A program made the position numbers and the translations under genes. Below are positions 24,375 to 32,039 of a stretch of 37,738 nucleotides of DNA, piece after piece. The notes under the pieces are model-generated. The model was not told the DNA's origin. It did not search any database and was given only the letters and a program-made list of their open reading frames with translations. The stretch is from an uncultured Taibaiella sp. (lineage in GTDB: Bacteria > Bacteroidota > Bacteroidia > Chitinophagales > Chitinophagaceae), in contig CALMWT010000202.1 of assembly GCA_937870855.1 (NCBI GenBank), positions 1 to 37,738 on the forward strand. Reading direction: 5' to 3'. The first letter of the stretch is position 1. The number at the start of each line of letters is the position of its first letter.

Positions 24375-25328
24375 ATGCGTGAAGGGCAATTTATAAAACG
24401 AAATATAGACCGCTGGAAAGCCTATCAACAACCGGCCAATGACCCCGATGAAACTGCAAAACGCTTCATGAATCTTGTAGATGATTTGTCTTACGCAAAA
24501 ACATTTTATCCATTTAGCAATACAGTTCGCTATATAAACGGACTTGCTGCGGGCATATTTTTATCTATTTATAAAAACAAGAAAGAGCAGAAAAACAGAA
24601 TCGCTCAATTCTTCATCGTCGAGGTTCCACTTACTATGCAACGTCATCACCGCACGTTGCTTTTTTCGTTTTTATTTTTTGCGCTCTTTGTTTGCATCGG
24701 CATATTTTCAGCAATGCAGGATCAGACGTTTGTGCGTGCAATACTTGGTGATAATTACGTGGACATGACCGAGCGGAATATTGCAAATGGCGATCCGTTT
24801 GGGGTGTATAAAGACAGCAATGAGTTCTACATGTTTGTGCGTATTGCCTTCAACAATATCATGGTGTCGTTCAACACTTTTGTACTGGGCATTACCTTAG
24901 GAATCGGCACCTTGTTTATGCTCTTCAAGAACGGATTGATGCTCGGCGTATTTGAATACATGTTCTTTCATCACGGACTTGGCATTCAATCTATCCTGGT
25001 CATTTTCATTCATGGCACGCTTGAAATTTCGGCAATTGTTATTGCAGGGGCAGCAGGGATGATAATCGGCAATTCTATTCTATTTCCCCGTACTTATACA
25101 CGGCTTCAGTCTGTAACCCGTGGCGCAAAAGATGCAATAAAGATCATCGTTACCTTAGTTCCGATTTTTATCATTGCGGCTATTTTTGAAAGCTATGTGA
25201 CACGCCACACAAATATGCCTGTGTGGCTAAGCTTGTTGATACTCGGCGGTTCGCTGGCTTTTGTACTATGGTATTTCGTTTACTATCCTATCAGCGTTCA
25301 CAAAAAGATGAAAAATGCAAAGCGTTAG
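24375..25328 (+). CDS. SpoIIM-like (stage II sporulation M) membrane protein
   Basis: The 317-residue protein begins with a soluble helical region (MREGQFIKRNIDRWKAYQQ). About six membrane segments follow, with the SpoIIM-family features NIMVSFNTFVLGITLGIGTL, GLMLGVFEYMFFHHG and IFIHGTLEISAIVIAGAAG. In non-sporulating bacteria this family accompanies MoxR-DUF58 clusters; a sporulation role is not implied here. It is the first gene of a tightly packed operon and overlaps the next gene by 14 bp. Confidence 0.88.
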   Translation: MREGQFIKRNIDRWKAYQQPANDPDETAKRFMNLVDDLSYAKTFYPFSNTVRYINGLAAGIFLSIYKNKKEQKNRIAQFFIVEVPLTMQRHHRTLLFSFLFFALFVCIGIFSAMQDQTFVRAILGDNYVDMTERNIANGDPFGVYKDSNEFYMFVRIAFNNIMVSFNTFVLGITLGIGTLFMLFKNGLMLGVFEYMFFHHGLGIQSILVIFIHGTLEISAIVIAGAAGMIIGNSILFPRTYTRLQSVTRGAKDAIKIIVTLVPIFIIAAIFESYVTRHTNMPVWLSLLILGGSLAFVLWYFVYYPISVHKKMKNAKR

Positions 25329-26016
25329 GTTAAAAGCATTTTCTACTTTGCTTCTCGTATTTGTGTTGCTAATGGCATCCGCAATTTATGCAAATGGGGC
25401 TACCGTCAGCAATAAACAATGGCAAGAACTTACTAGCGATAAAAGCTTTGGCTATAAGAATGAAAAGGAATTTAAAATCGTCAAGCAACAGAACATCGCA
25501 CAAAATCCTTTCTCAAAATTTATCGCTTTACTCATCGCCTTTTTCACCACTAAAACCGGCAAAATAATCATTTGGAGTATCTTCCTTTTATTGCTTTGTA
25601 TTACCCTTTTCAAAGCATTTCTTAGTGATACAACTACACTTTTTAGCAAACAGAAAAAGAGCGTACCGGAACCTTTTACTGAAACATCTACCCTACCTTT
25701 TGATGTGCTTGGTACAAACTGGGAAAGCTATTTGAAACAGGCAATAAAGGAAGAAAATTTTCGCCTTGCTATTCGATATAGCTATATGCTGTTGCTACAA
25801 ATTATGCAGCAAGAAGAGTTGATAAATTATCGCACAGACAAAACGAACTATGATTATTACTACGAAATAAATAATACTGCTATCAGGCATACTTTCAGGC
25901 AACTCACAAAGCAATATGAATACACCTGGTATGGCAACTACCCTGTGCAACAAGAGGCTTATGACCTGTACATGAAAAGCTTGGAATCTTTAAAAAATCA
26001 ATTGAGGCATTCTTGA
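25315..26016 (+). CDS. DUF4129-like membrane protein
   Basis: The 233-residue protein has a signal-like N terminus (about 8-28), a central membrane segment (about 80-105: IIIWSIFLLLLCITLFKAFL) and a soluble C-terminal domain (about 140-230). That domain, with AIKEENFRLAIRYSYMLLL, NYRTDKTNYDYYYEI and YEYTWYGNYPVQQEAYDLY, resembles DUF4129. Its start overlaps the SpoIIM gene, and its stop overlaps the next gene's TTG start (TTGA), indicating translational coupling. It is probably part of a membrane complex with the neighbouring MoxR and DUF58 proteins. Confidence 0.8.
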   Translation: MQSVRLKAFSTLLLVFVLLMASAIYANGATVSNKQWQELTSDKSFGYKNEKEFKIVKQQNIAQNPFSKFIALLIAFFTTKTGKIIIWSIFLLLLCITLFKAFLSDTTTLFSKQKKSVPEPFTETSTLPFDVLGTNWESYLKQAIKEENFRLAIRYSYMLLLQIMQQEELINYRTDKTNYDYYYEINNTAIRHTFRQLTKQYEYTWYGNYPVQQEAYDLYMKSLESLKNQLRHS

Positions 26017-27269
26017 AACGCAACCCCACATACTTGCTGCTTATTTTTTGCCTGCTTAATTGCACCTCTTGCATCAACACCAACAAGAAAACATCGTGGC
26101 GTGTAACCTTAGACAAGAAGGATAAAAAACCTTACGGTGGTTTTCTTGCTTATCAATCCCTCCAATATTTTTTTCCAAAAGCAGACATCCTTGCTCTTTC
26201 ACGCGGCTTCCGCTATGGAAGTATTGACTCGAAAATGATGAGCCATAAAAACGGAAAGACACTTCTTGTAGCAGTGGGTCTGGATTTTTATCTCTCTGAA
26301 ATTGAGTTGAAAAAACTTATTGCTTTTGTCAAGGAAGGAAATGAGGTCATCATATTTGCGCGCCAATTTGATGATAAACTTCAGCAACTGCTTCATTGCA
26401 AAACAATAGACCATGGCTATGAAGAAACTCCGCTAAACACACACAATGACGGCAGCTTAAATCTTAAATCCCTGACGGTAGCAAACAGCACGAAAACATT
26501 CGGCTATCATGGTCGCTCTATTCTTGCATCGTTCATTCAATTAAATGACACAACAGATCTTGAAAAAAAGAATGAAGTTGATAGCAGCACATTTAAACAC
26601 ACAATTCCTGACATTTTAGGTTCCGCGAAAAACAATCCCAATTTCATTCGATACAAATTGGGTGACGGACACATTTCACTACATGCAGCGCCGTTGGTAA
26701 TGAGCAATTATTTTCTGCTACAAAACGACAACAAGGATTATTTGCAGCGTATATGGAACACCTTTCCAAATAATATTTCCCGAATTTATTGGAACGACTA
26801 TTTCAAACGAAATTCAAAAGCATCTGACCTTAGTGTGCTACTCAATTATCCCGCTACTCGCTGGGCATTTTTCATTGCGATATTTGGCTTACTCGTTTAC
26901 GTATTATTTGAAAGCAAACGAAGACAACGAATTATTCCTGTACTAACCTCTCCTGAAAATAATTCTGTATCGTTTGTAGAAACAGTAGGGCGACTTTACT
27001 ACAATCATGGAAACCACACGAACCTGGGAGAAAAAATTATTCAACATTTTTTTGAGTGGGTGAGAACGCATTATTTTTTAAGCACCACCCGGCTCGATGA
27101 GCAATTTGAACGACAATTGATCCAAAAATCTGCTTTGCCTGAAACAACAATTAAGACTTTATTGGAACGAATAAAAGCAGTGCATATTGAGCGGAAAGAA
27201 ATAGACGAAACAGAACTTTACCAGTTATACAATATCATTCAGCAATTTTATAAAAACGACAAACAATAA
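26013..27269 (+). CDS. DUF4350-like membrane protein
   Basis: The 418-residue protein has an N-terminal signal or lipoprotein-like segment (YLLLIFCLLNCTSC). The extracytoplasmic domain is DUF4350-like, with KKPYGGFLAYQSLQYFFP, LLVAVGLDFYLSEIELKKL and FVKEGNEVIIFARQF. One membrane segment lies near 287-306 (WAFFIAIFGLLVYVLFESKR), followed by a cytosolic helical tail. The start is a TTG at 26013 overlapping the previous stop, and the stop TAA overlaps the next ATG. The fold of the outer domain resembles a glutamine-amidotransferase-like sandwich, but no catalytic residues are claimed. Confidence 0.8.
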   Translation: MKRNPTYLLLIFCLLNCTSCINTNKKTSWRVTLDKKDKKPYGGFLAYQSLQYFFPKADILALSRGFRYGSIDSKMMSHKNGKTLLVAVGLDFYLSEIELKKLIAFVKEGNEVIIFARQFDDKLQQLLHCKTIDHGYEETPLNTHNDGSLNLKSLTVANSTKTFGYHGRSILASFIQLNDTTDLEKKNEVDSSTFKHTIPDILGSAKNNPNFIRYKLGDGHISLHAAPLVMSNYFLLQNDNKDYLQRIWNTFPNNISRIYWNDYFKRNSKASDLSVLLNYPATRWAFFIAIFGLLVYVLFESKRRQRIIPVLTSPENNSVSFVETVGRLYYNHGNHTNLGEKIIQHFFEWVRTHYFLSTTRLDEQFERQLIQKSALPETTIKTLLERIKAVHIERKEIDETELYQLYNIIQQFYKNDKQ

Positions 27270-28240
27270 TGGATGCCGAAATAATGAACACCGATGCGAA
27301 TCCTTTAGTTCAAATGGTGGAACGAGTGCAGGATCGAATTCAGCAAGTGATTGTGGGGCAACATAACATGATAGAACTGCTGCTTGCAGGCTTGCTTGCC
27401 GACGGACATATTTTGATTGAAGGTGTTCCAGGTGTTGCTAAAACACTCACAGCAAAACTTGTTTCAAAACTAATCAACGCAGAATTTTCACGCTTACAGT
27501 TTACTCCCGATCTGATGCCAAGCGATGTGATCGGTACAAATATTTTCAATCCTCAAACAGGAGCTTTTCAGTTTAGAGCAGGACCCATTTTTGCCAATAT
27601 GGTACTTATAGACGAGATCAACCGCGCACCTGCAAAAACACAGGCTGCATTGTTTGAAGTGATGGAAGAACGCCAGGTGACTATAGACGGACAAACACAT
27701 AAAATGTACCCACCGTTTGTAGTAATTGCTACGCAAAATCCTATTGAGCATGAAGGAACATATCGTTTGCCGGAAGCCCAGTTAGATCGCTTTCTGATGA
27801 AAATTGTTGTGGGCTATCCTTCGTTAGAAGAAGAAATAAAAATTCTCGAAATGCACAACGGGCAGGTTATATCGGAGCTACTGCAAAACATTGCGCCCAT
27901 TGTTTCTAAAGAAGTGCTTGCAACTGCACGCGAACAAATTCGTCAGGTGCATGTGGAACCAAAACTCATAGAATTTATTGCAAAGATCATTTGGGAAACA
28001 CGCAACGATCGTTCACTTTTCATAGGCGCTTCGCCACGCGCTTCGATTGCATTACTTCAGGTGACAAAAGCAATTGCCGTATTGCGCGGACGAAATTTTA
28101 TAATTCCCGAAGATATTATTTATGCCGCTCCGCATATTCTGCGTCATCGAATAAGTCTTACTCCAGAAAAAGAAATGGAGGGATTAACTGCTGATGATAT
28201 ACTGAAAGATATTGTGGGACGAATTGAAATTCCGAGATAA
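27269..28240 (+). CDS. MoxR family AAA+ ATPase
   Basis: The 323-residue protein has the complete MoxR pattern: Walker A GVPGVAKTL (52-60), Walker B VLIDEINRAPAKTQ (112 on), sensor 1 VIATQNPIEHEGTYRLPEAQ, and the C-terminal lid with GASPRASIALLQ. Members act as chaperone-like ATPases that remodel or activate partners, often through VWA-type proteins. The adjacent DUF58 protein is the likely partner. It is encoded with a 1-nt overlap after the DUF4350 gene. Confidence 0.96.
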   Translation: MDAEIMNTDANPLVQMVERVQDRIQQVIVGQHNMIELLLAGLLADGHILIEGVPGVAKTLTAKLVSKLINAEFSRLQFTPDLMPSDVIGTNIFNPQTGAFQFRAGPIFANMVLIDEINRAPAKTQAALFEVMEERQVTIDGQTHKMYPPFVVIATQNPIEHEGTYRLPEAQLDRFLMKIVVGYPSLEEEIKILEMHNGQVISELLQNIAPIVSKEVLATAREQIRQVHVEPKLIEFIAKIIWETRNDRSLFIGASPRASIALLQVTKAIAVLRGRNFIIPEDIIYAAPHILRHRISLTPEKEMEGLTADDILKDIVGRIEIPR

Positions 28241-28326
28241 ACGGAAATGGAAAAGGTAAAATGGAAAATGAAAAATGGAAAATGAGAAAGGTAGAATACT
28301 TATAACCGGCTACTAACTACTATTCA

Positions 28327-29664
28327 TTGACTGCTAAAAACTACATACAAAATCTTTTTATCAGCCCTCGTTGGTACCTGCTCCTAATTGTGAGTACACT
28401 ACTTTTTGTGATTTCGTTTTTCATTTCCTGGTTGTTTGAGGCGGCCATAGTATTCGCCACACTTTTAATGCTGGCAACTGTGCTGGATTTTTATTTGCTG
28501 TTTCTGCAAAAAGGAAGTGTTCAGGCAGTAAGGATAATGGCGCCGCGTTTTAGTCTGGGCGATGAGAACATCGTTAGAATTTCTCTGGTAAACTTGTATC
28601 CTTTTCAATTGACCTTGAAAATTGTAGAACAACTTCCCGAACAATTTCAAAAAAGAGATTTTATTCGATCCAGAATAATCAAATATCACAGCAGAGAAAC
28701 AATCACTTACTCACTCCGCCCGGTAGCACGCGGTGAATACAACTTTGGCGCAGTGCTGTGCTATGCGCAATCACCTCTAAGTCTTTTACAAAGAAAATTT
28801 GAAGCTGCGGAAGAAACGACAATCAAAGTTTATCCTTCTTATTTGCAGCTCAAAAAATTCAGGTTGCTTGCTACCACCGATAGCCTTTTTACCGGCGCAA
28901 AAAAACTGAGACGCTTAGGGCACAGCATGGAGTTTGAGAAAATAAAAAACTATGTGCAAGGCGATGATATCCGAACGATAAACTGGAAAGCAACTGCGCG
29001 TTCGGGTGGTGTGATGGTAAATACCTACACAGATGCCAGGGAACAACAGGTGTATGCGCTAATAGACAAAGGCAGAAGTATGAAGATGTCTTTTGATGGA
29101 ATGACCTTGCTCGATTACGCCATAAATGCAACGCTTTCTTTGTTGAATGTGGTGTTGATGAAACATGACAAAGCAGGTCTCCTTACCTTCTCCAACAAAC
29201 TCGGAAATCTGGTGCCTGCCGATAAAAGGAGCGGACAATTGCAACATATAGTTGAGGCACTTTACAAACAGCAAACTGAGTTTAAGGAAAGCGATTACGA
29301 AACGTTGCTTGCTGCCATTCACAAAAAAATAAACCAACGAAGTTTTCTGTTGCTCTTTACCAATTTTGAAACACTATCCTCTTTGGAAAGACAATTGCCT
29401 TTTCTAAAAAAACTTACGGCGCGGCATCTTGTATGTGTGGTTTTTTTCCAAAACACTTTACTTAAACAAATCCACGAAGAACAGCCAGACTCTACAGAAG
29501 GAATCTATATAAAAACTATTGCCGACCGCTTTGACTATGAAAAAAAGCAAATAGTGAAGGAGCTGCGCAGGCATGGAATTCTTGCCTTACTTACCACTCC
29601 CAATCAACTTACGGTTGATGTGATCAACAAATACATGGAACTTAAATCAAGACAGATGGTGTAA
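28327..29664 (+). CDS. DUF58 protein (VWA-like), MoxR partner
   Basis: The 445-residue protein begins with two membrane segments (about 15-60). A beta-rich domain with APRFSLGDENIVRISLVN follows, then the DUF58 core: LGHSMEFEKIKNYVQGDDIRTINWKATARSG and YALIDKGRSMKMS. The last is a degenerate MIDAS-type metal motif usual for the family. The start is a TTG at 28327, chosen because no ATG leaves the membrane segments intact. The 86-bp gap from moxR holds an A-rich stretch with repeated ATGGAAAATG-like words. Confidence 0.9.
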   Translation: MTAKNYIQNLFISPRWYLLLIVSTLLFVISFFISWLFEAAIVFATLLMLATVLDFYLLFLQKGSVQAVRIMAPRFSLGDENIVRISLVNLYPFQLTLKIVEQLPEQFQKRDFIRSRIIKYHSRETITYSLRPVARGEYNFGAVLCYAQSPLSLLQRKFEAAEETTIKVYPSYLQLKKFRLLATTDSLFTGAKKLRRLGHSMEFEKIKNYVQGDDIRTINWKATARSGGVMVNTYTDAREQQVYALIDKGRSMKMSFDGMTLLDYAINATLSLLNVVLMKHDKAGLLTFSNKLGNLVPADKRSGQLQHIVEALYKQQTEFKESDYETLLAAIHKKINQRSFLLLFTNFETLSSLERQLPFLKKLTARHLVCVVFFQNTLLKQIHEEQPDSTEGIYIKTIADRFDYEKKQIVKELRRHGILALLTTPNQLTVDVINKYMELKSRQMV

Positions 29665-29707
29665 GTATGTGTTGAGAATTAGTGTCGAGCAACACACATA
29701 ATGAGTT

Positions 29708-29715
29708 TACTTTTG
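29708..29715 (+). promoter_or_regulatory. -7 element upstream of the methyltransferase gene
   Basis: TACTTTTG matches TAnnTTTG exactly, 8 nt before the ATG at 29724. The gene is therefore probably transcribed separately from the DUF58 operon. Confidence 0.5.
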
Positions 29716-29723
29716 GATGAGTG

Positions 29724-30563
29724 ATGAAAAAGACTGCCGCTTTAGTTTCCAATGAATTGTTTGATAGTGCTGACCAACAAAAAATCTATTCTTCACGGTC
29801 ACCATTACGTTATCCCGGTGGGAAGACACGGGGTGTAAATTATATTGCTCAGTTCTTTCCCAAAAACATTACAGAGTTCGTCTCTCCATTTTTCGGGGGT
29901 GGGTCAGTAGAATTATATTTTGCAGCCACTGGTTTGAAAGTGAAAGGCTACGATGCTTTTACTCCGCTTGTAGAATTCTGGCAATGCCTCACAGAAGAGC
30001 CGCACAACCTCGCAGAAAAAGTTGCTTCCCACTATCCGCTTCCTAAAGAAAAATTTTACCAACTACAGCAAAACCAAACCAGTTTTGAAACCAAAATAGA
30101 ACGTGCAGCAGTTTTCTATGTACTCAATCGCTCCTCATTTTCTGGCTCAACTTTGTCGGGTGGCATGTCGCCAAATCACCCTCGATTCACGTTGAGTTCC
30201 ATTGACCGTGTACGCGAATTTTTCAATCCTAATATCCAAGTCAGCCAGGCAGACTTTTCGCTATCGCTCGCTCTTCACCAACAGTTGTTTGCATATCTCG
30301 ATCCACCTTACCTTATCAAAAGTTCGCTTTATGGAAAGAAAGGAAATACCCATAAAAACTTCGACCATGAAGGGTTAGCAAAAATTTTAAGAGAACGAGA
30401 TCAGTGGATTTTGTCTTATAACGATTGCGAACAAATCAGAACACTTTATGAGGGCTTTCCTATACTTACTCCCAATTGGAAATACGGCATGTCGAGTAAT
30501 AAAGAATCGAAAGAGGTACTTGTATTCAGTAAAGATTTAAATCCGGGAGATCATCTTTCTTAG
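29724..30563 (+). CDS. D12-class DNA adenine-N6 methyltransferase (Dam-like), orphan
   Basis: The 279-residue protein has the D12 (alpha-class) features: SPLRYPGGKTR at 26-36, the SAM-binding motif FVSPFFGGGSVE around 52-63, and the catalytic DPPY at 193-196 (YLDPPYLIKSSLYG). It should transfer a methyl group from SAM to N6 of adenine in DNA. The target sequence is not readable from the protein. No restriction endonuclease or other phage genes are adjacent, so it is an orphan. It lies between the MoxR operon and a tRNA gene, which could reflect past integration. A GTG codon just before the ATG is an alternative start. Confidence 0.93.
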   Translation: MKKTAALVSNELFDSADQQKIYSSRSPLRYPGGKTRGVNYIAQFFPKNITEFVSPFFGGGSVELYFAATGLKVKGYDAFTPLVEFWQCLTEEPHNLAEKVASHYPLPKEKFYQLQQNQTSFETKIERAAVFYVLNRSSFSGSTLSGGMSPNHPRFTLSSIDRVREFFNPNIQVSQADFSLSLALHQQLFAYLDPPYLIKSSLYGKKGNTHKNFDHEGLAKILRERDQWILSYNDCEQIRTLYEGFPILTPNWKYGMSSNKESKEVLVFSKDLNPGDHLS

Positions 30564-30584
30564 TGGTAATTCACCGTTCGCATT

Positions 30585-30592
30585 TATCTTTG
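30585..30592 (+). promoter_or_regulatory. -7 element of the tRNA-Arg gene
   Basis: TATCTTTG, followed by CG, matches TAnnTTTG exactly and lies 15 nt before the tRNA 5' end. Confidence 0.6.
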
Positions 30593-30607
30593 CGACCTTA
30601 GTTTGAA

Positions 30608-30679
30608 GGCCTCGTAGTACAATGGATAGTATAAGAGTTTCCGAAGCTCCAGATCCAGGTTCGATTCCTGGCGAGGCCA
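30608..30679 (+). tRNA. tRNA-Arg (anticodon CCG)
   Basis: The cloverleaf can be drawn by hand: acceptor GGCCTCG with CGAGGCC, D stem GTAC with GTAT, anticodon loop TTCCGAA (anticodon CCG), T arm CCAGG-TTCGATT-CCTGG, discriminator A. The anticodon stem has one mismatched pair at its base. The 3' CCA is not encoded (ACA follows the acceptor). It reads CGG codons. Confidence 0.95.
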
Positions 30680-30716
30680 CAAGTTTTTTCAAGTTTTGAA
30701 ATTTTCAGAAACGCCT

Positions 30717-32030
30717 TCAAACAGTTTCTTTTACTGAAGTCAATTCTTTCATTTTTACCGGCAAAGTGATAACAAACGTTGCCCCCTCGTTTACCTTACC
30801 TTCTGCTGCGATAAAACCATTGTGTTTCTCCGCTATCTTTTTGCAAATAGACAATCCGATACCTGTTCCTTCGTACTTATCGAAGCTATGCAAGCGTTTG
30901 AACACCGTGAATATCTGATCGGAATACTGTGGATCAAATCCAATGCCGTTATCCTTCACATAAATGCGGTAAAATTCTTCGTTGAATGAATTGCTGTTGA
31001 TGCCTGCAATCTGAATGCCCGGAATCTTCTCTGCATAAATGGCAATATGAGGCGGACAATCCTCCTTGCAAAATTTCAGTGCGTTGATAATAAGATTTTG
31101 AAATAGCTGCCTGAACTGGCTGGGTTCTACCAGAAGCGTTGGCAATTCACTTATGGAAAGCGTTGCGTTCTTCTGTTCTAATTGAACTTCTAAATCGGTT
31201 AAAACATTTTCTACCAGAATATTCAAATCGGTTTCAAATAAGGCATCGCTGTTGGAAGTAGAGCGGGAGAATGCAAGCAGATTTTTGATGAGCATCTGCA
31301 TTCGCTTCGAGGCATTTACCATTCTGTCAAGGAAATCCTGACCTTCAACACCGAGAACTGTATTGTATTTATCGCCAAGTCGGTCTCCGAAAATGATGAT
31401 TTTACGCAAAGGTTCCTGAAGATCGTGTGAGGCAACATAAGCAAAGCGTTCGAGTTCTTCATTGGTAGATTTTAGCTGATTGATGTTTTGCATCAATTGC
31501 AGATTCAGCGATTTTACCTGCTCTTCCGATTTTATTCTTTCCTGTATTTCCTTCTCCAGTTTTTTATTTGCTGCAATAAGCTTTTGTTCCTGCGCAATAA
31601 GCTGATGATTCTTTGTGTACAGTTCTACAAACACAGCAACTTTTGCACGCAGCAATTCCGGGTTGATAGGTTTATAGATGTAATCCACACCACCCATCTG
31701 GTAGCCTCTGAAAATATTTTCCTCTCCATGATCGTGCGCAGTGATGAAGATGATGGGAATATGTTTCAGCTTATCTCTTTCTGATATAAGTGTTGCAGTT
31801 TCAAATCCATTCAATCCGGGCATTTGCACATCCATCAATATCAAAGTGAAGTCGTGCTCTTTCAACAAAATTTTAAGCGCAGCACGTCCTGAATTTGCTT
31901 TGCGAATAGTATAGCCGTCCTTATCCAAAATGGTTTCGATCGAGAAGAGATTATCTTCCCGATCGTCAACCACAAGCAGTTTTATTTCCGGTCTGTGTTT
32001 CGATATATGGTCGTCTGTTAAAAATTCCAT
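30717..32030 (-). CDS. Receiver-histidine kinase hybrid (REC-HisKA-HATPase)
   Basis: The 437-residue soluble protein has an N-terminal receiver domain (about 15-135): KLLVVDDREDN, phospho-acceptor D67 in LILMDVQMPG and K120 in YIYKPINPE. A coiled coil follows (about 140-195), then HisKA with YVASHDLQEPLRK (H202) and a HATPase with DNGIGFDPQ and GTGIGLSICKKIAEKHNG. It starts 9 bp after the stop of the giant hybrid kinase, in the same operon. It probably receives phosphate or binds that kinase and relays onward. It has no output DNA-binding domain. Its HisKA resembles that of the PAS kinase at 20497. Confidence 0.93.
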   Translation of the reverse strand: MEFLTDDHISKHRPEIKLLVVDDREDNLFSIETILDKDGYTIRKANSGRAALKILLKEHDFTLILMDVQMPGLNGFETATLISERDKLKHIPIIFITAHDHGEENIFRGYQMGGVDYIYKPINPELLRAKVAVFVELYTKNHQLIAQEQKLIAANKKLEKEIQERIKSEEQVKSLNLQLMQNINQLKSTNEELERFAYVASHDLQEPLRKIIIFGDRLGDKYNTVLGVEGQDFLDRMVNASKRMQMLIKNLLAFSRSTSNSDALFETDLNILVENVLTDLEVQLEQKNATLSISELPTLLVEPSQFRQLFQNLIINALKFCKEDCPPHIAIYAEKIPGIQIAGINSNSFNEEFYRIYVKDNGIGFDPQYSDQIFTVFKRLHSFDKYEGTGIGLSICKKIAEKHNGFIAAEGKVNEGATFVITLPVKMKELTSVKETV

Positions 32031-32039
32031 ACTGCTACT

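Noticed and set aside
29668..29696. Short inverted repeat TGTGTTG/CAACACA after the DUF58 gene as a terminator
   Set aside because: Only 7 bp with a 15-nt loop and no T-run; too weak to call.
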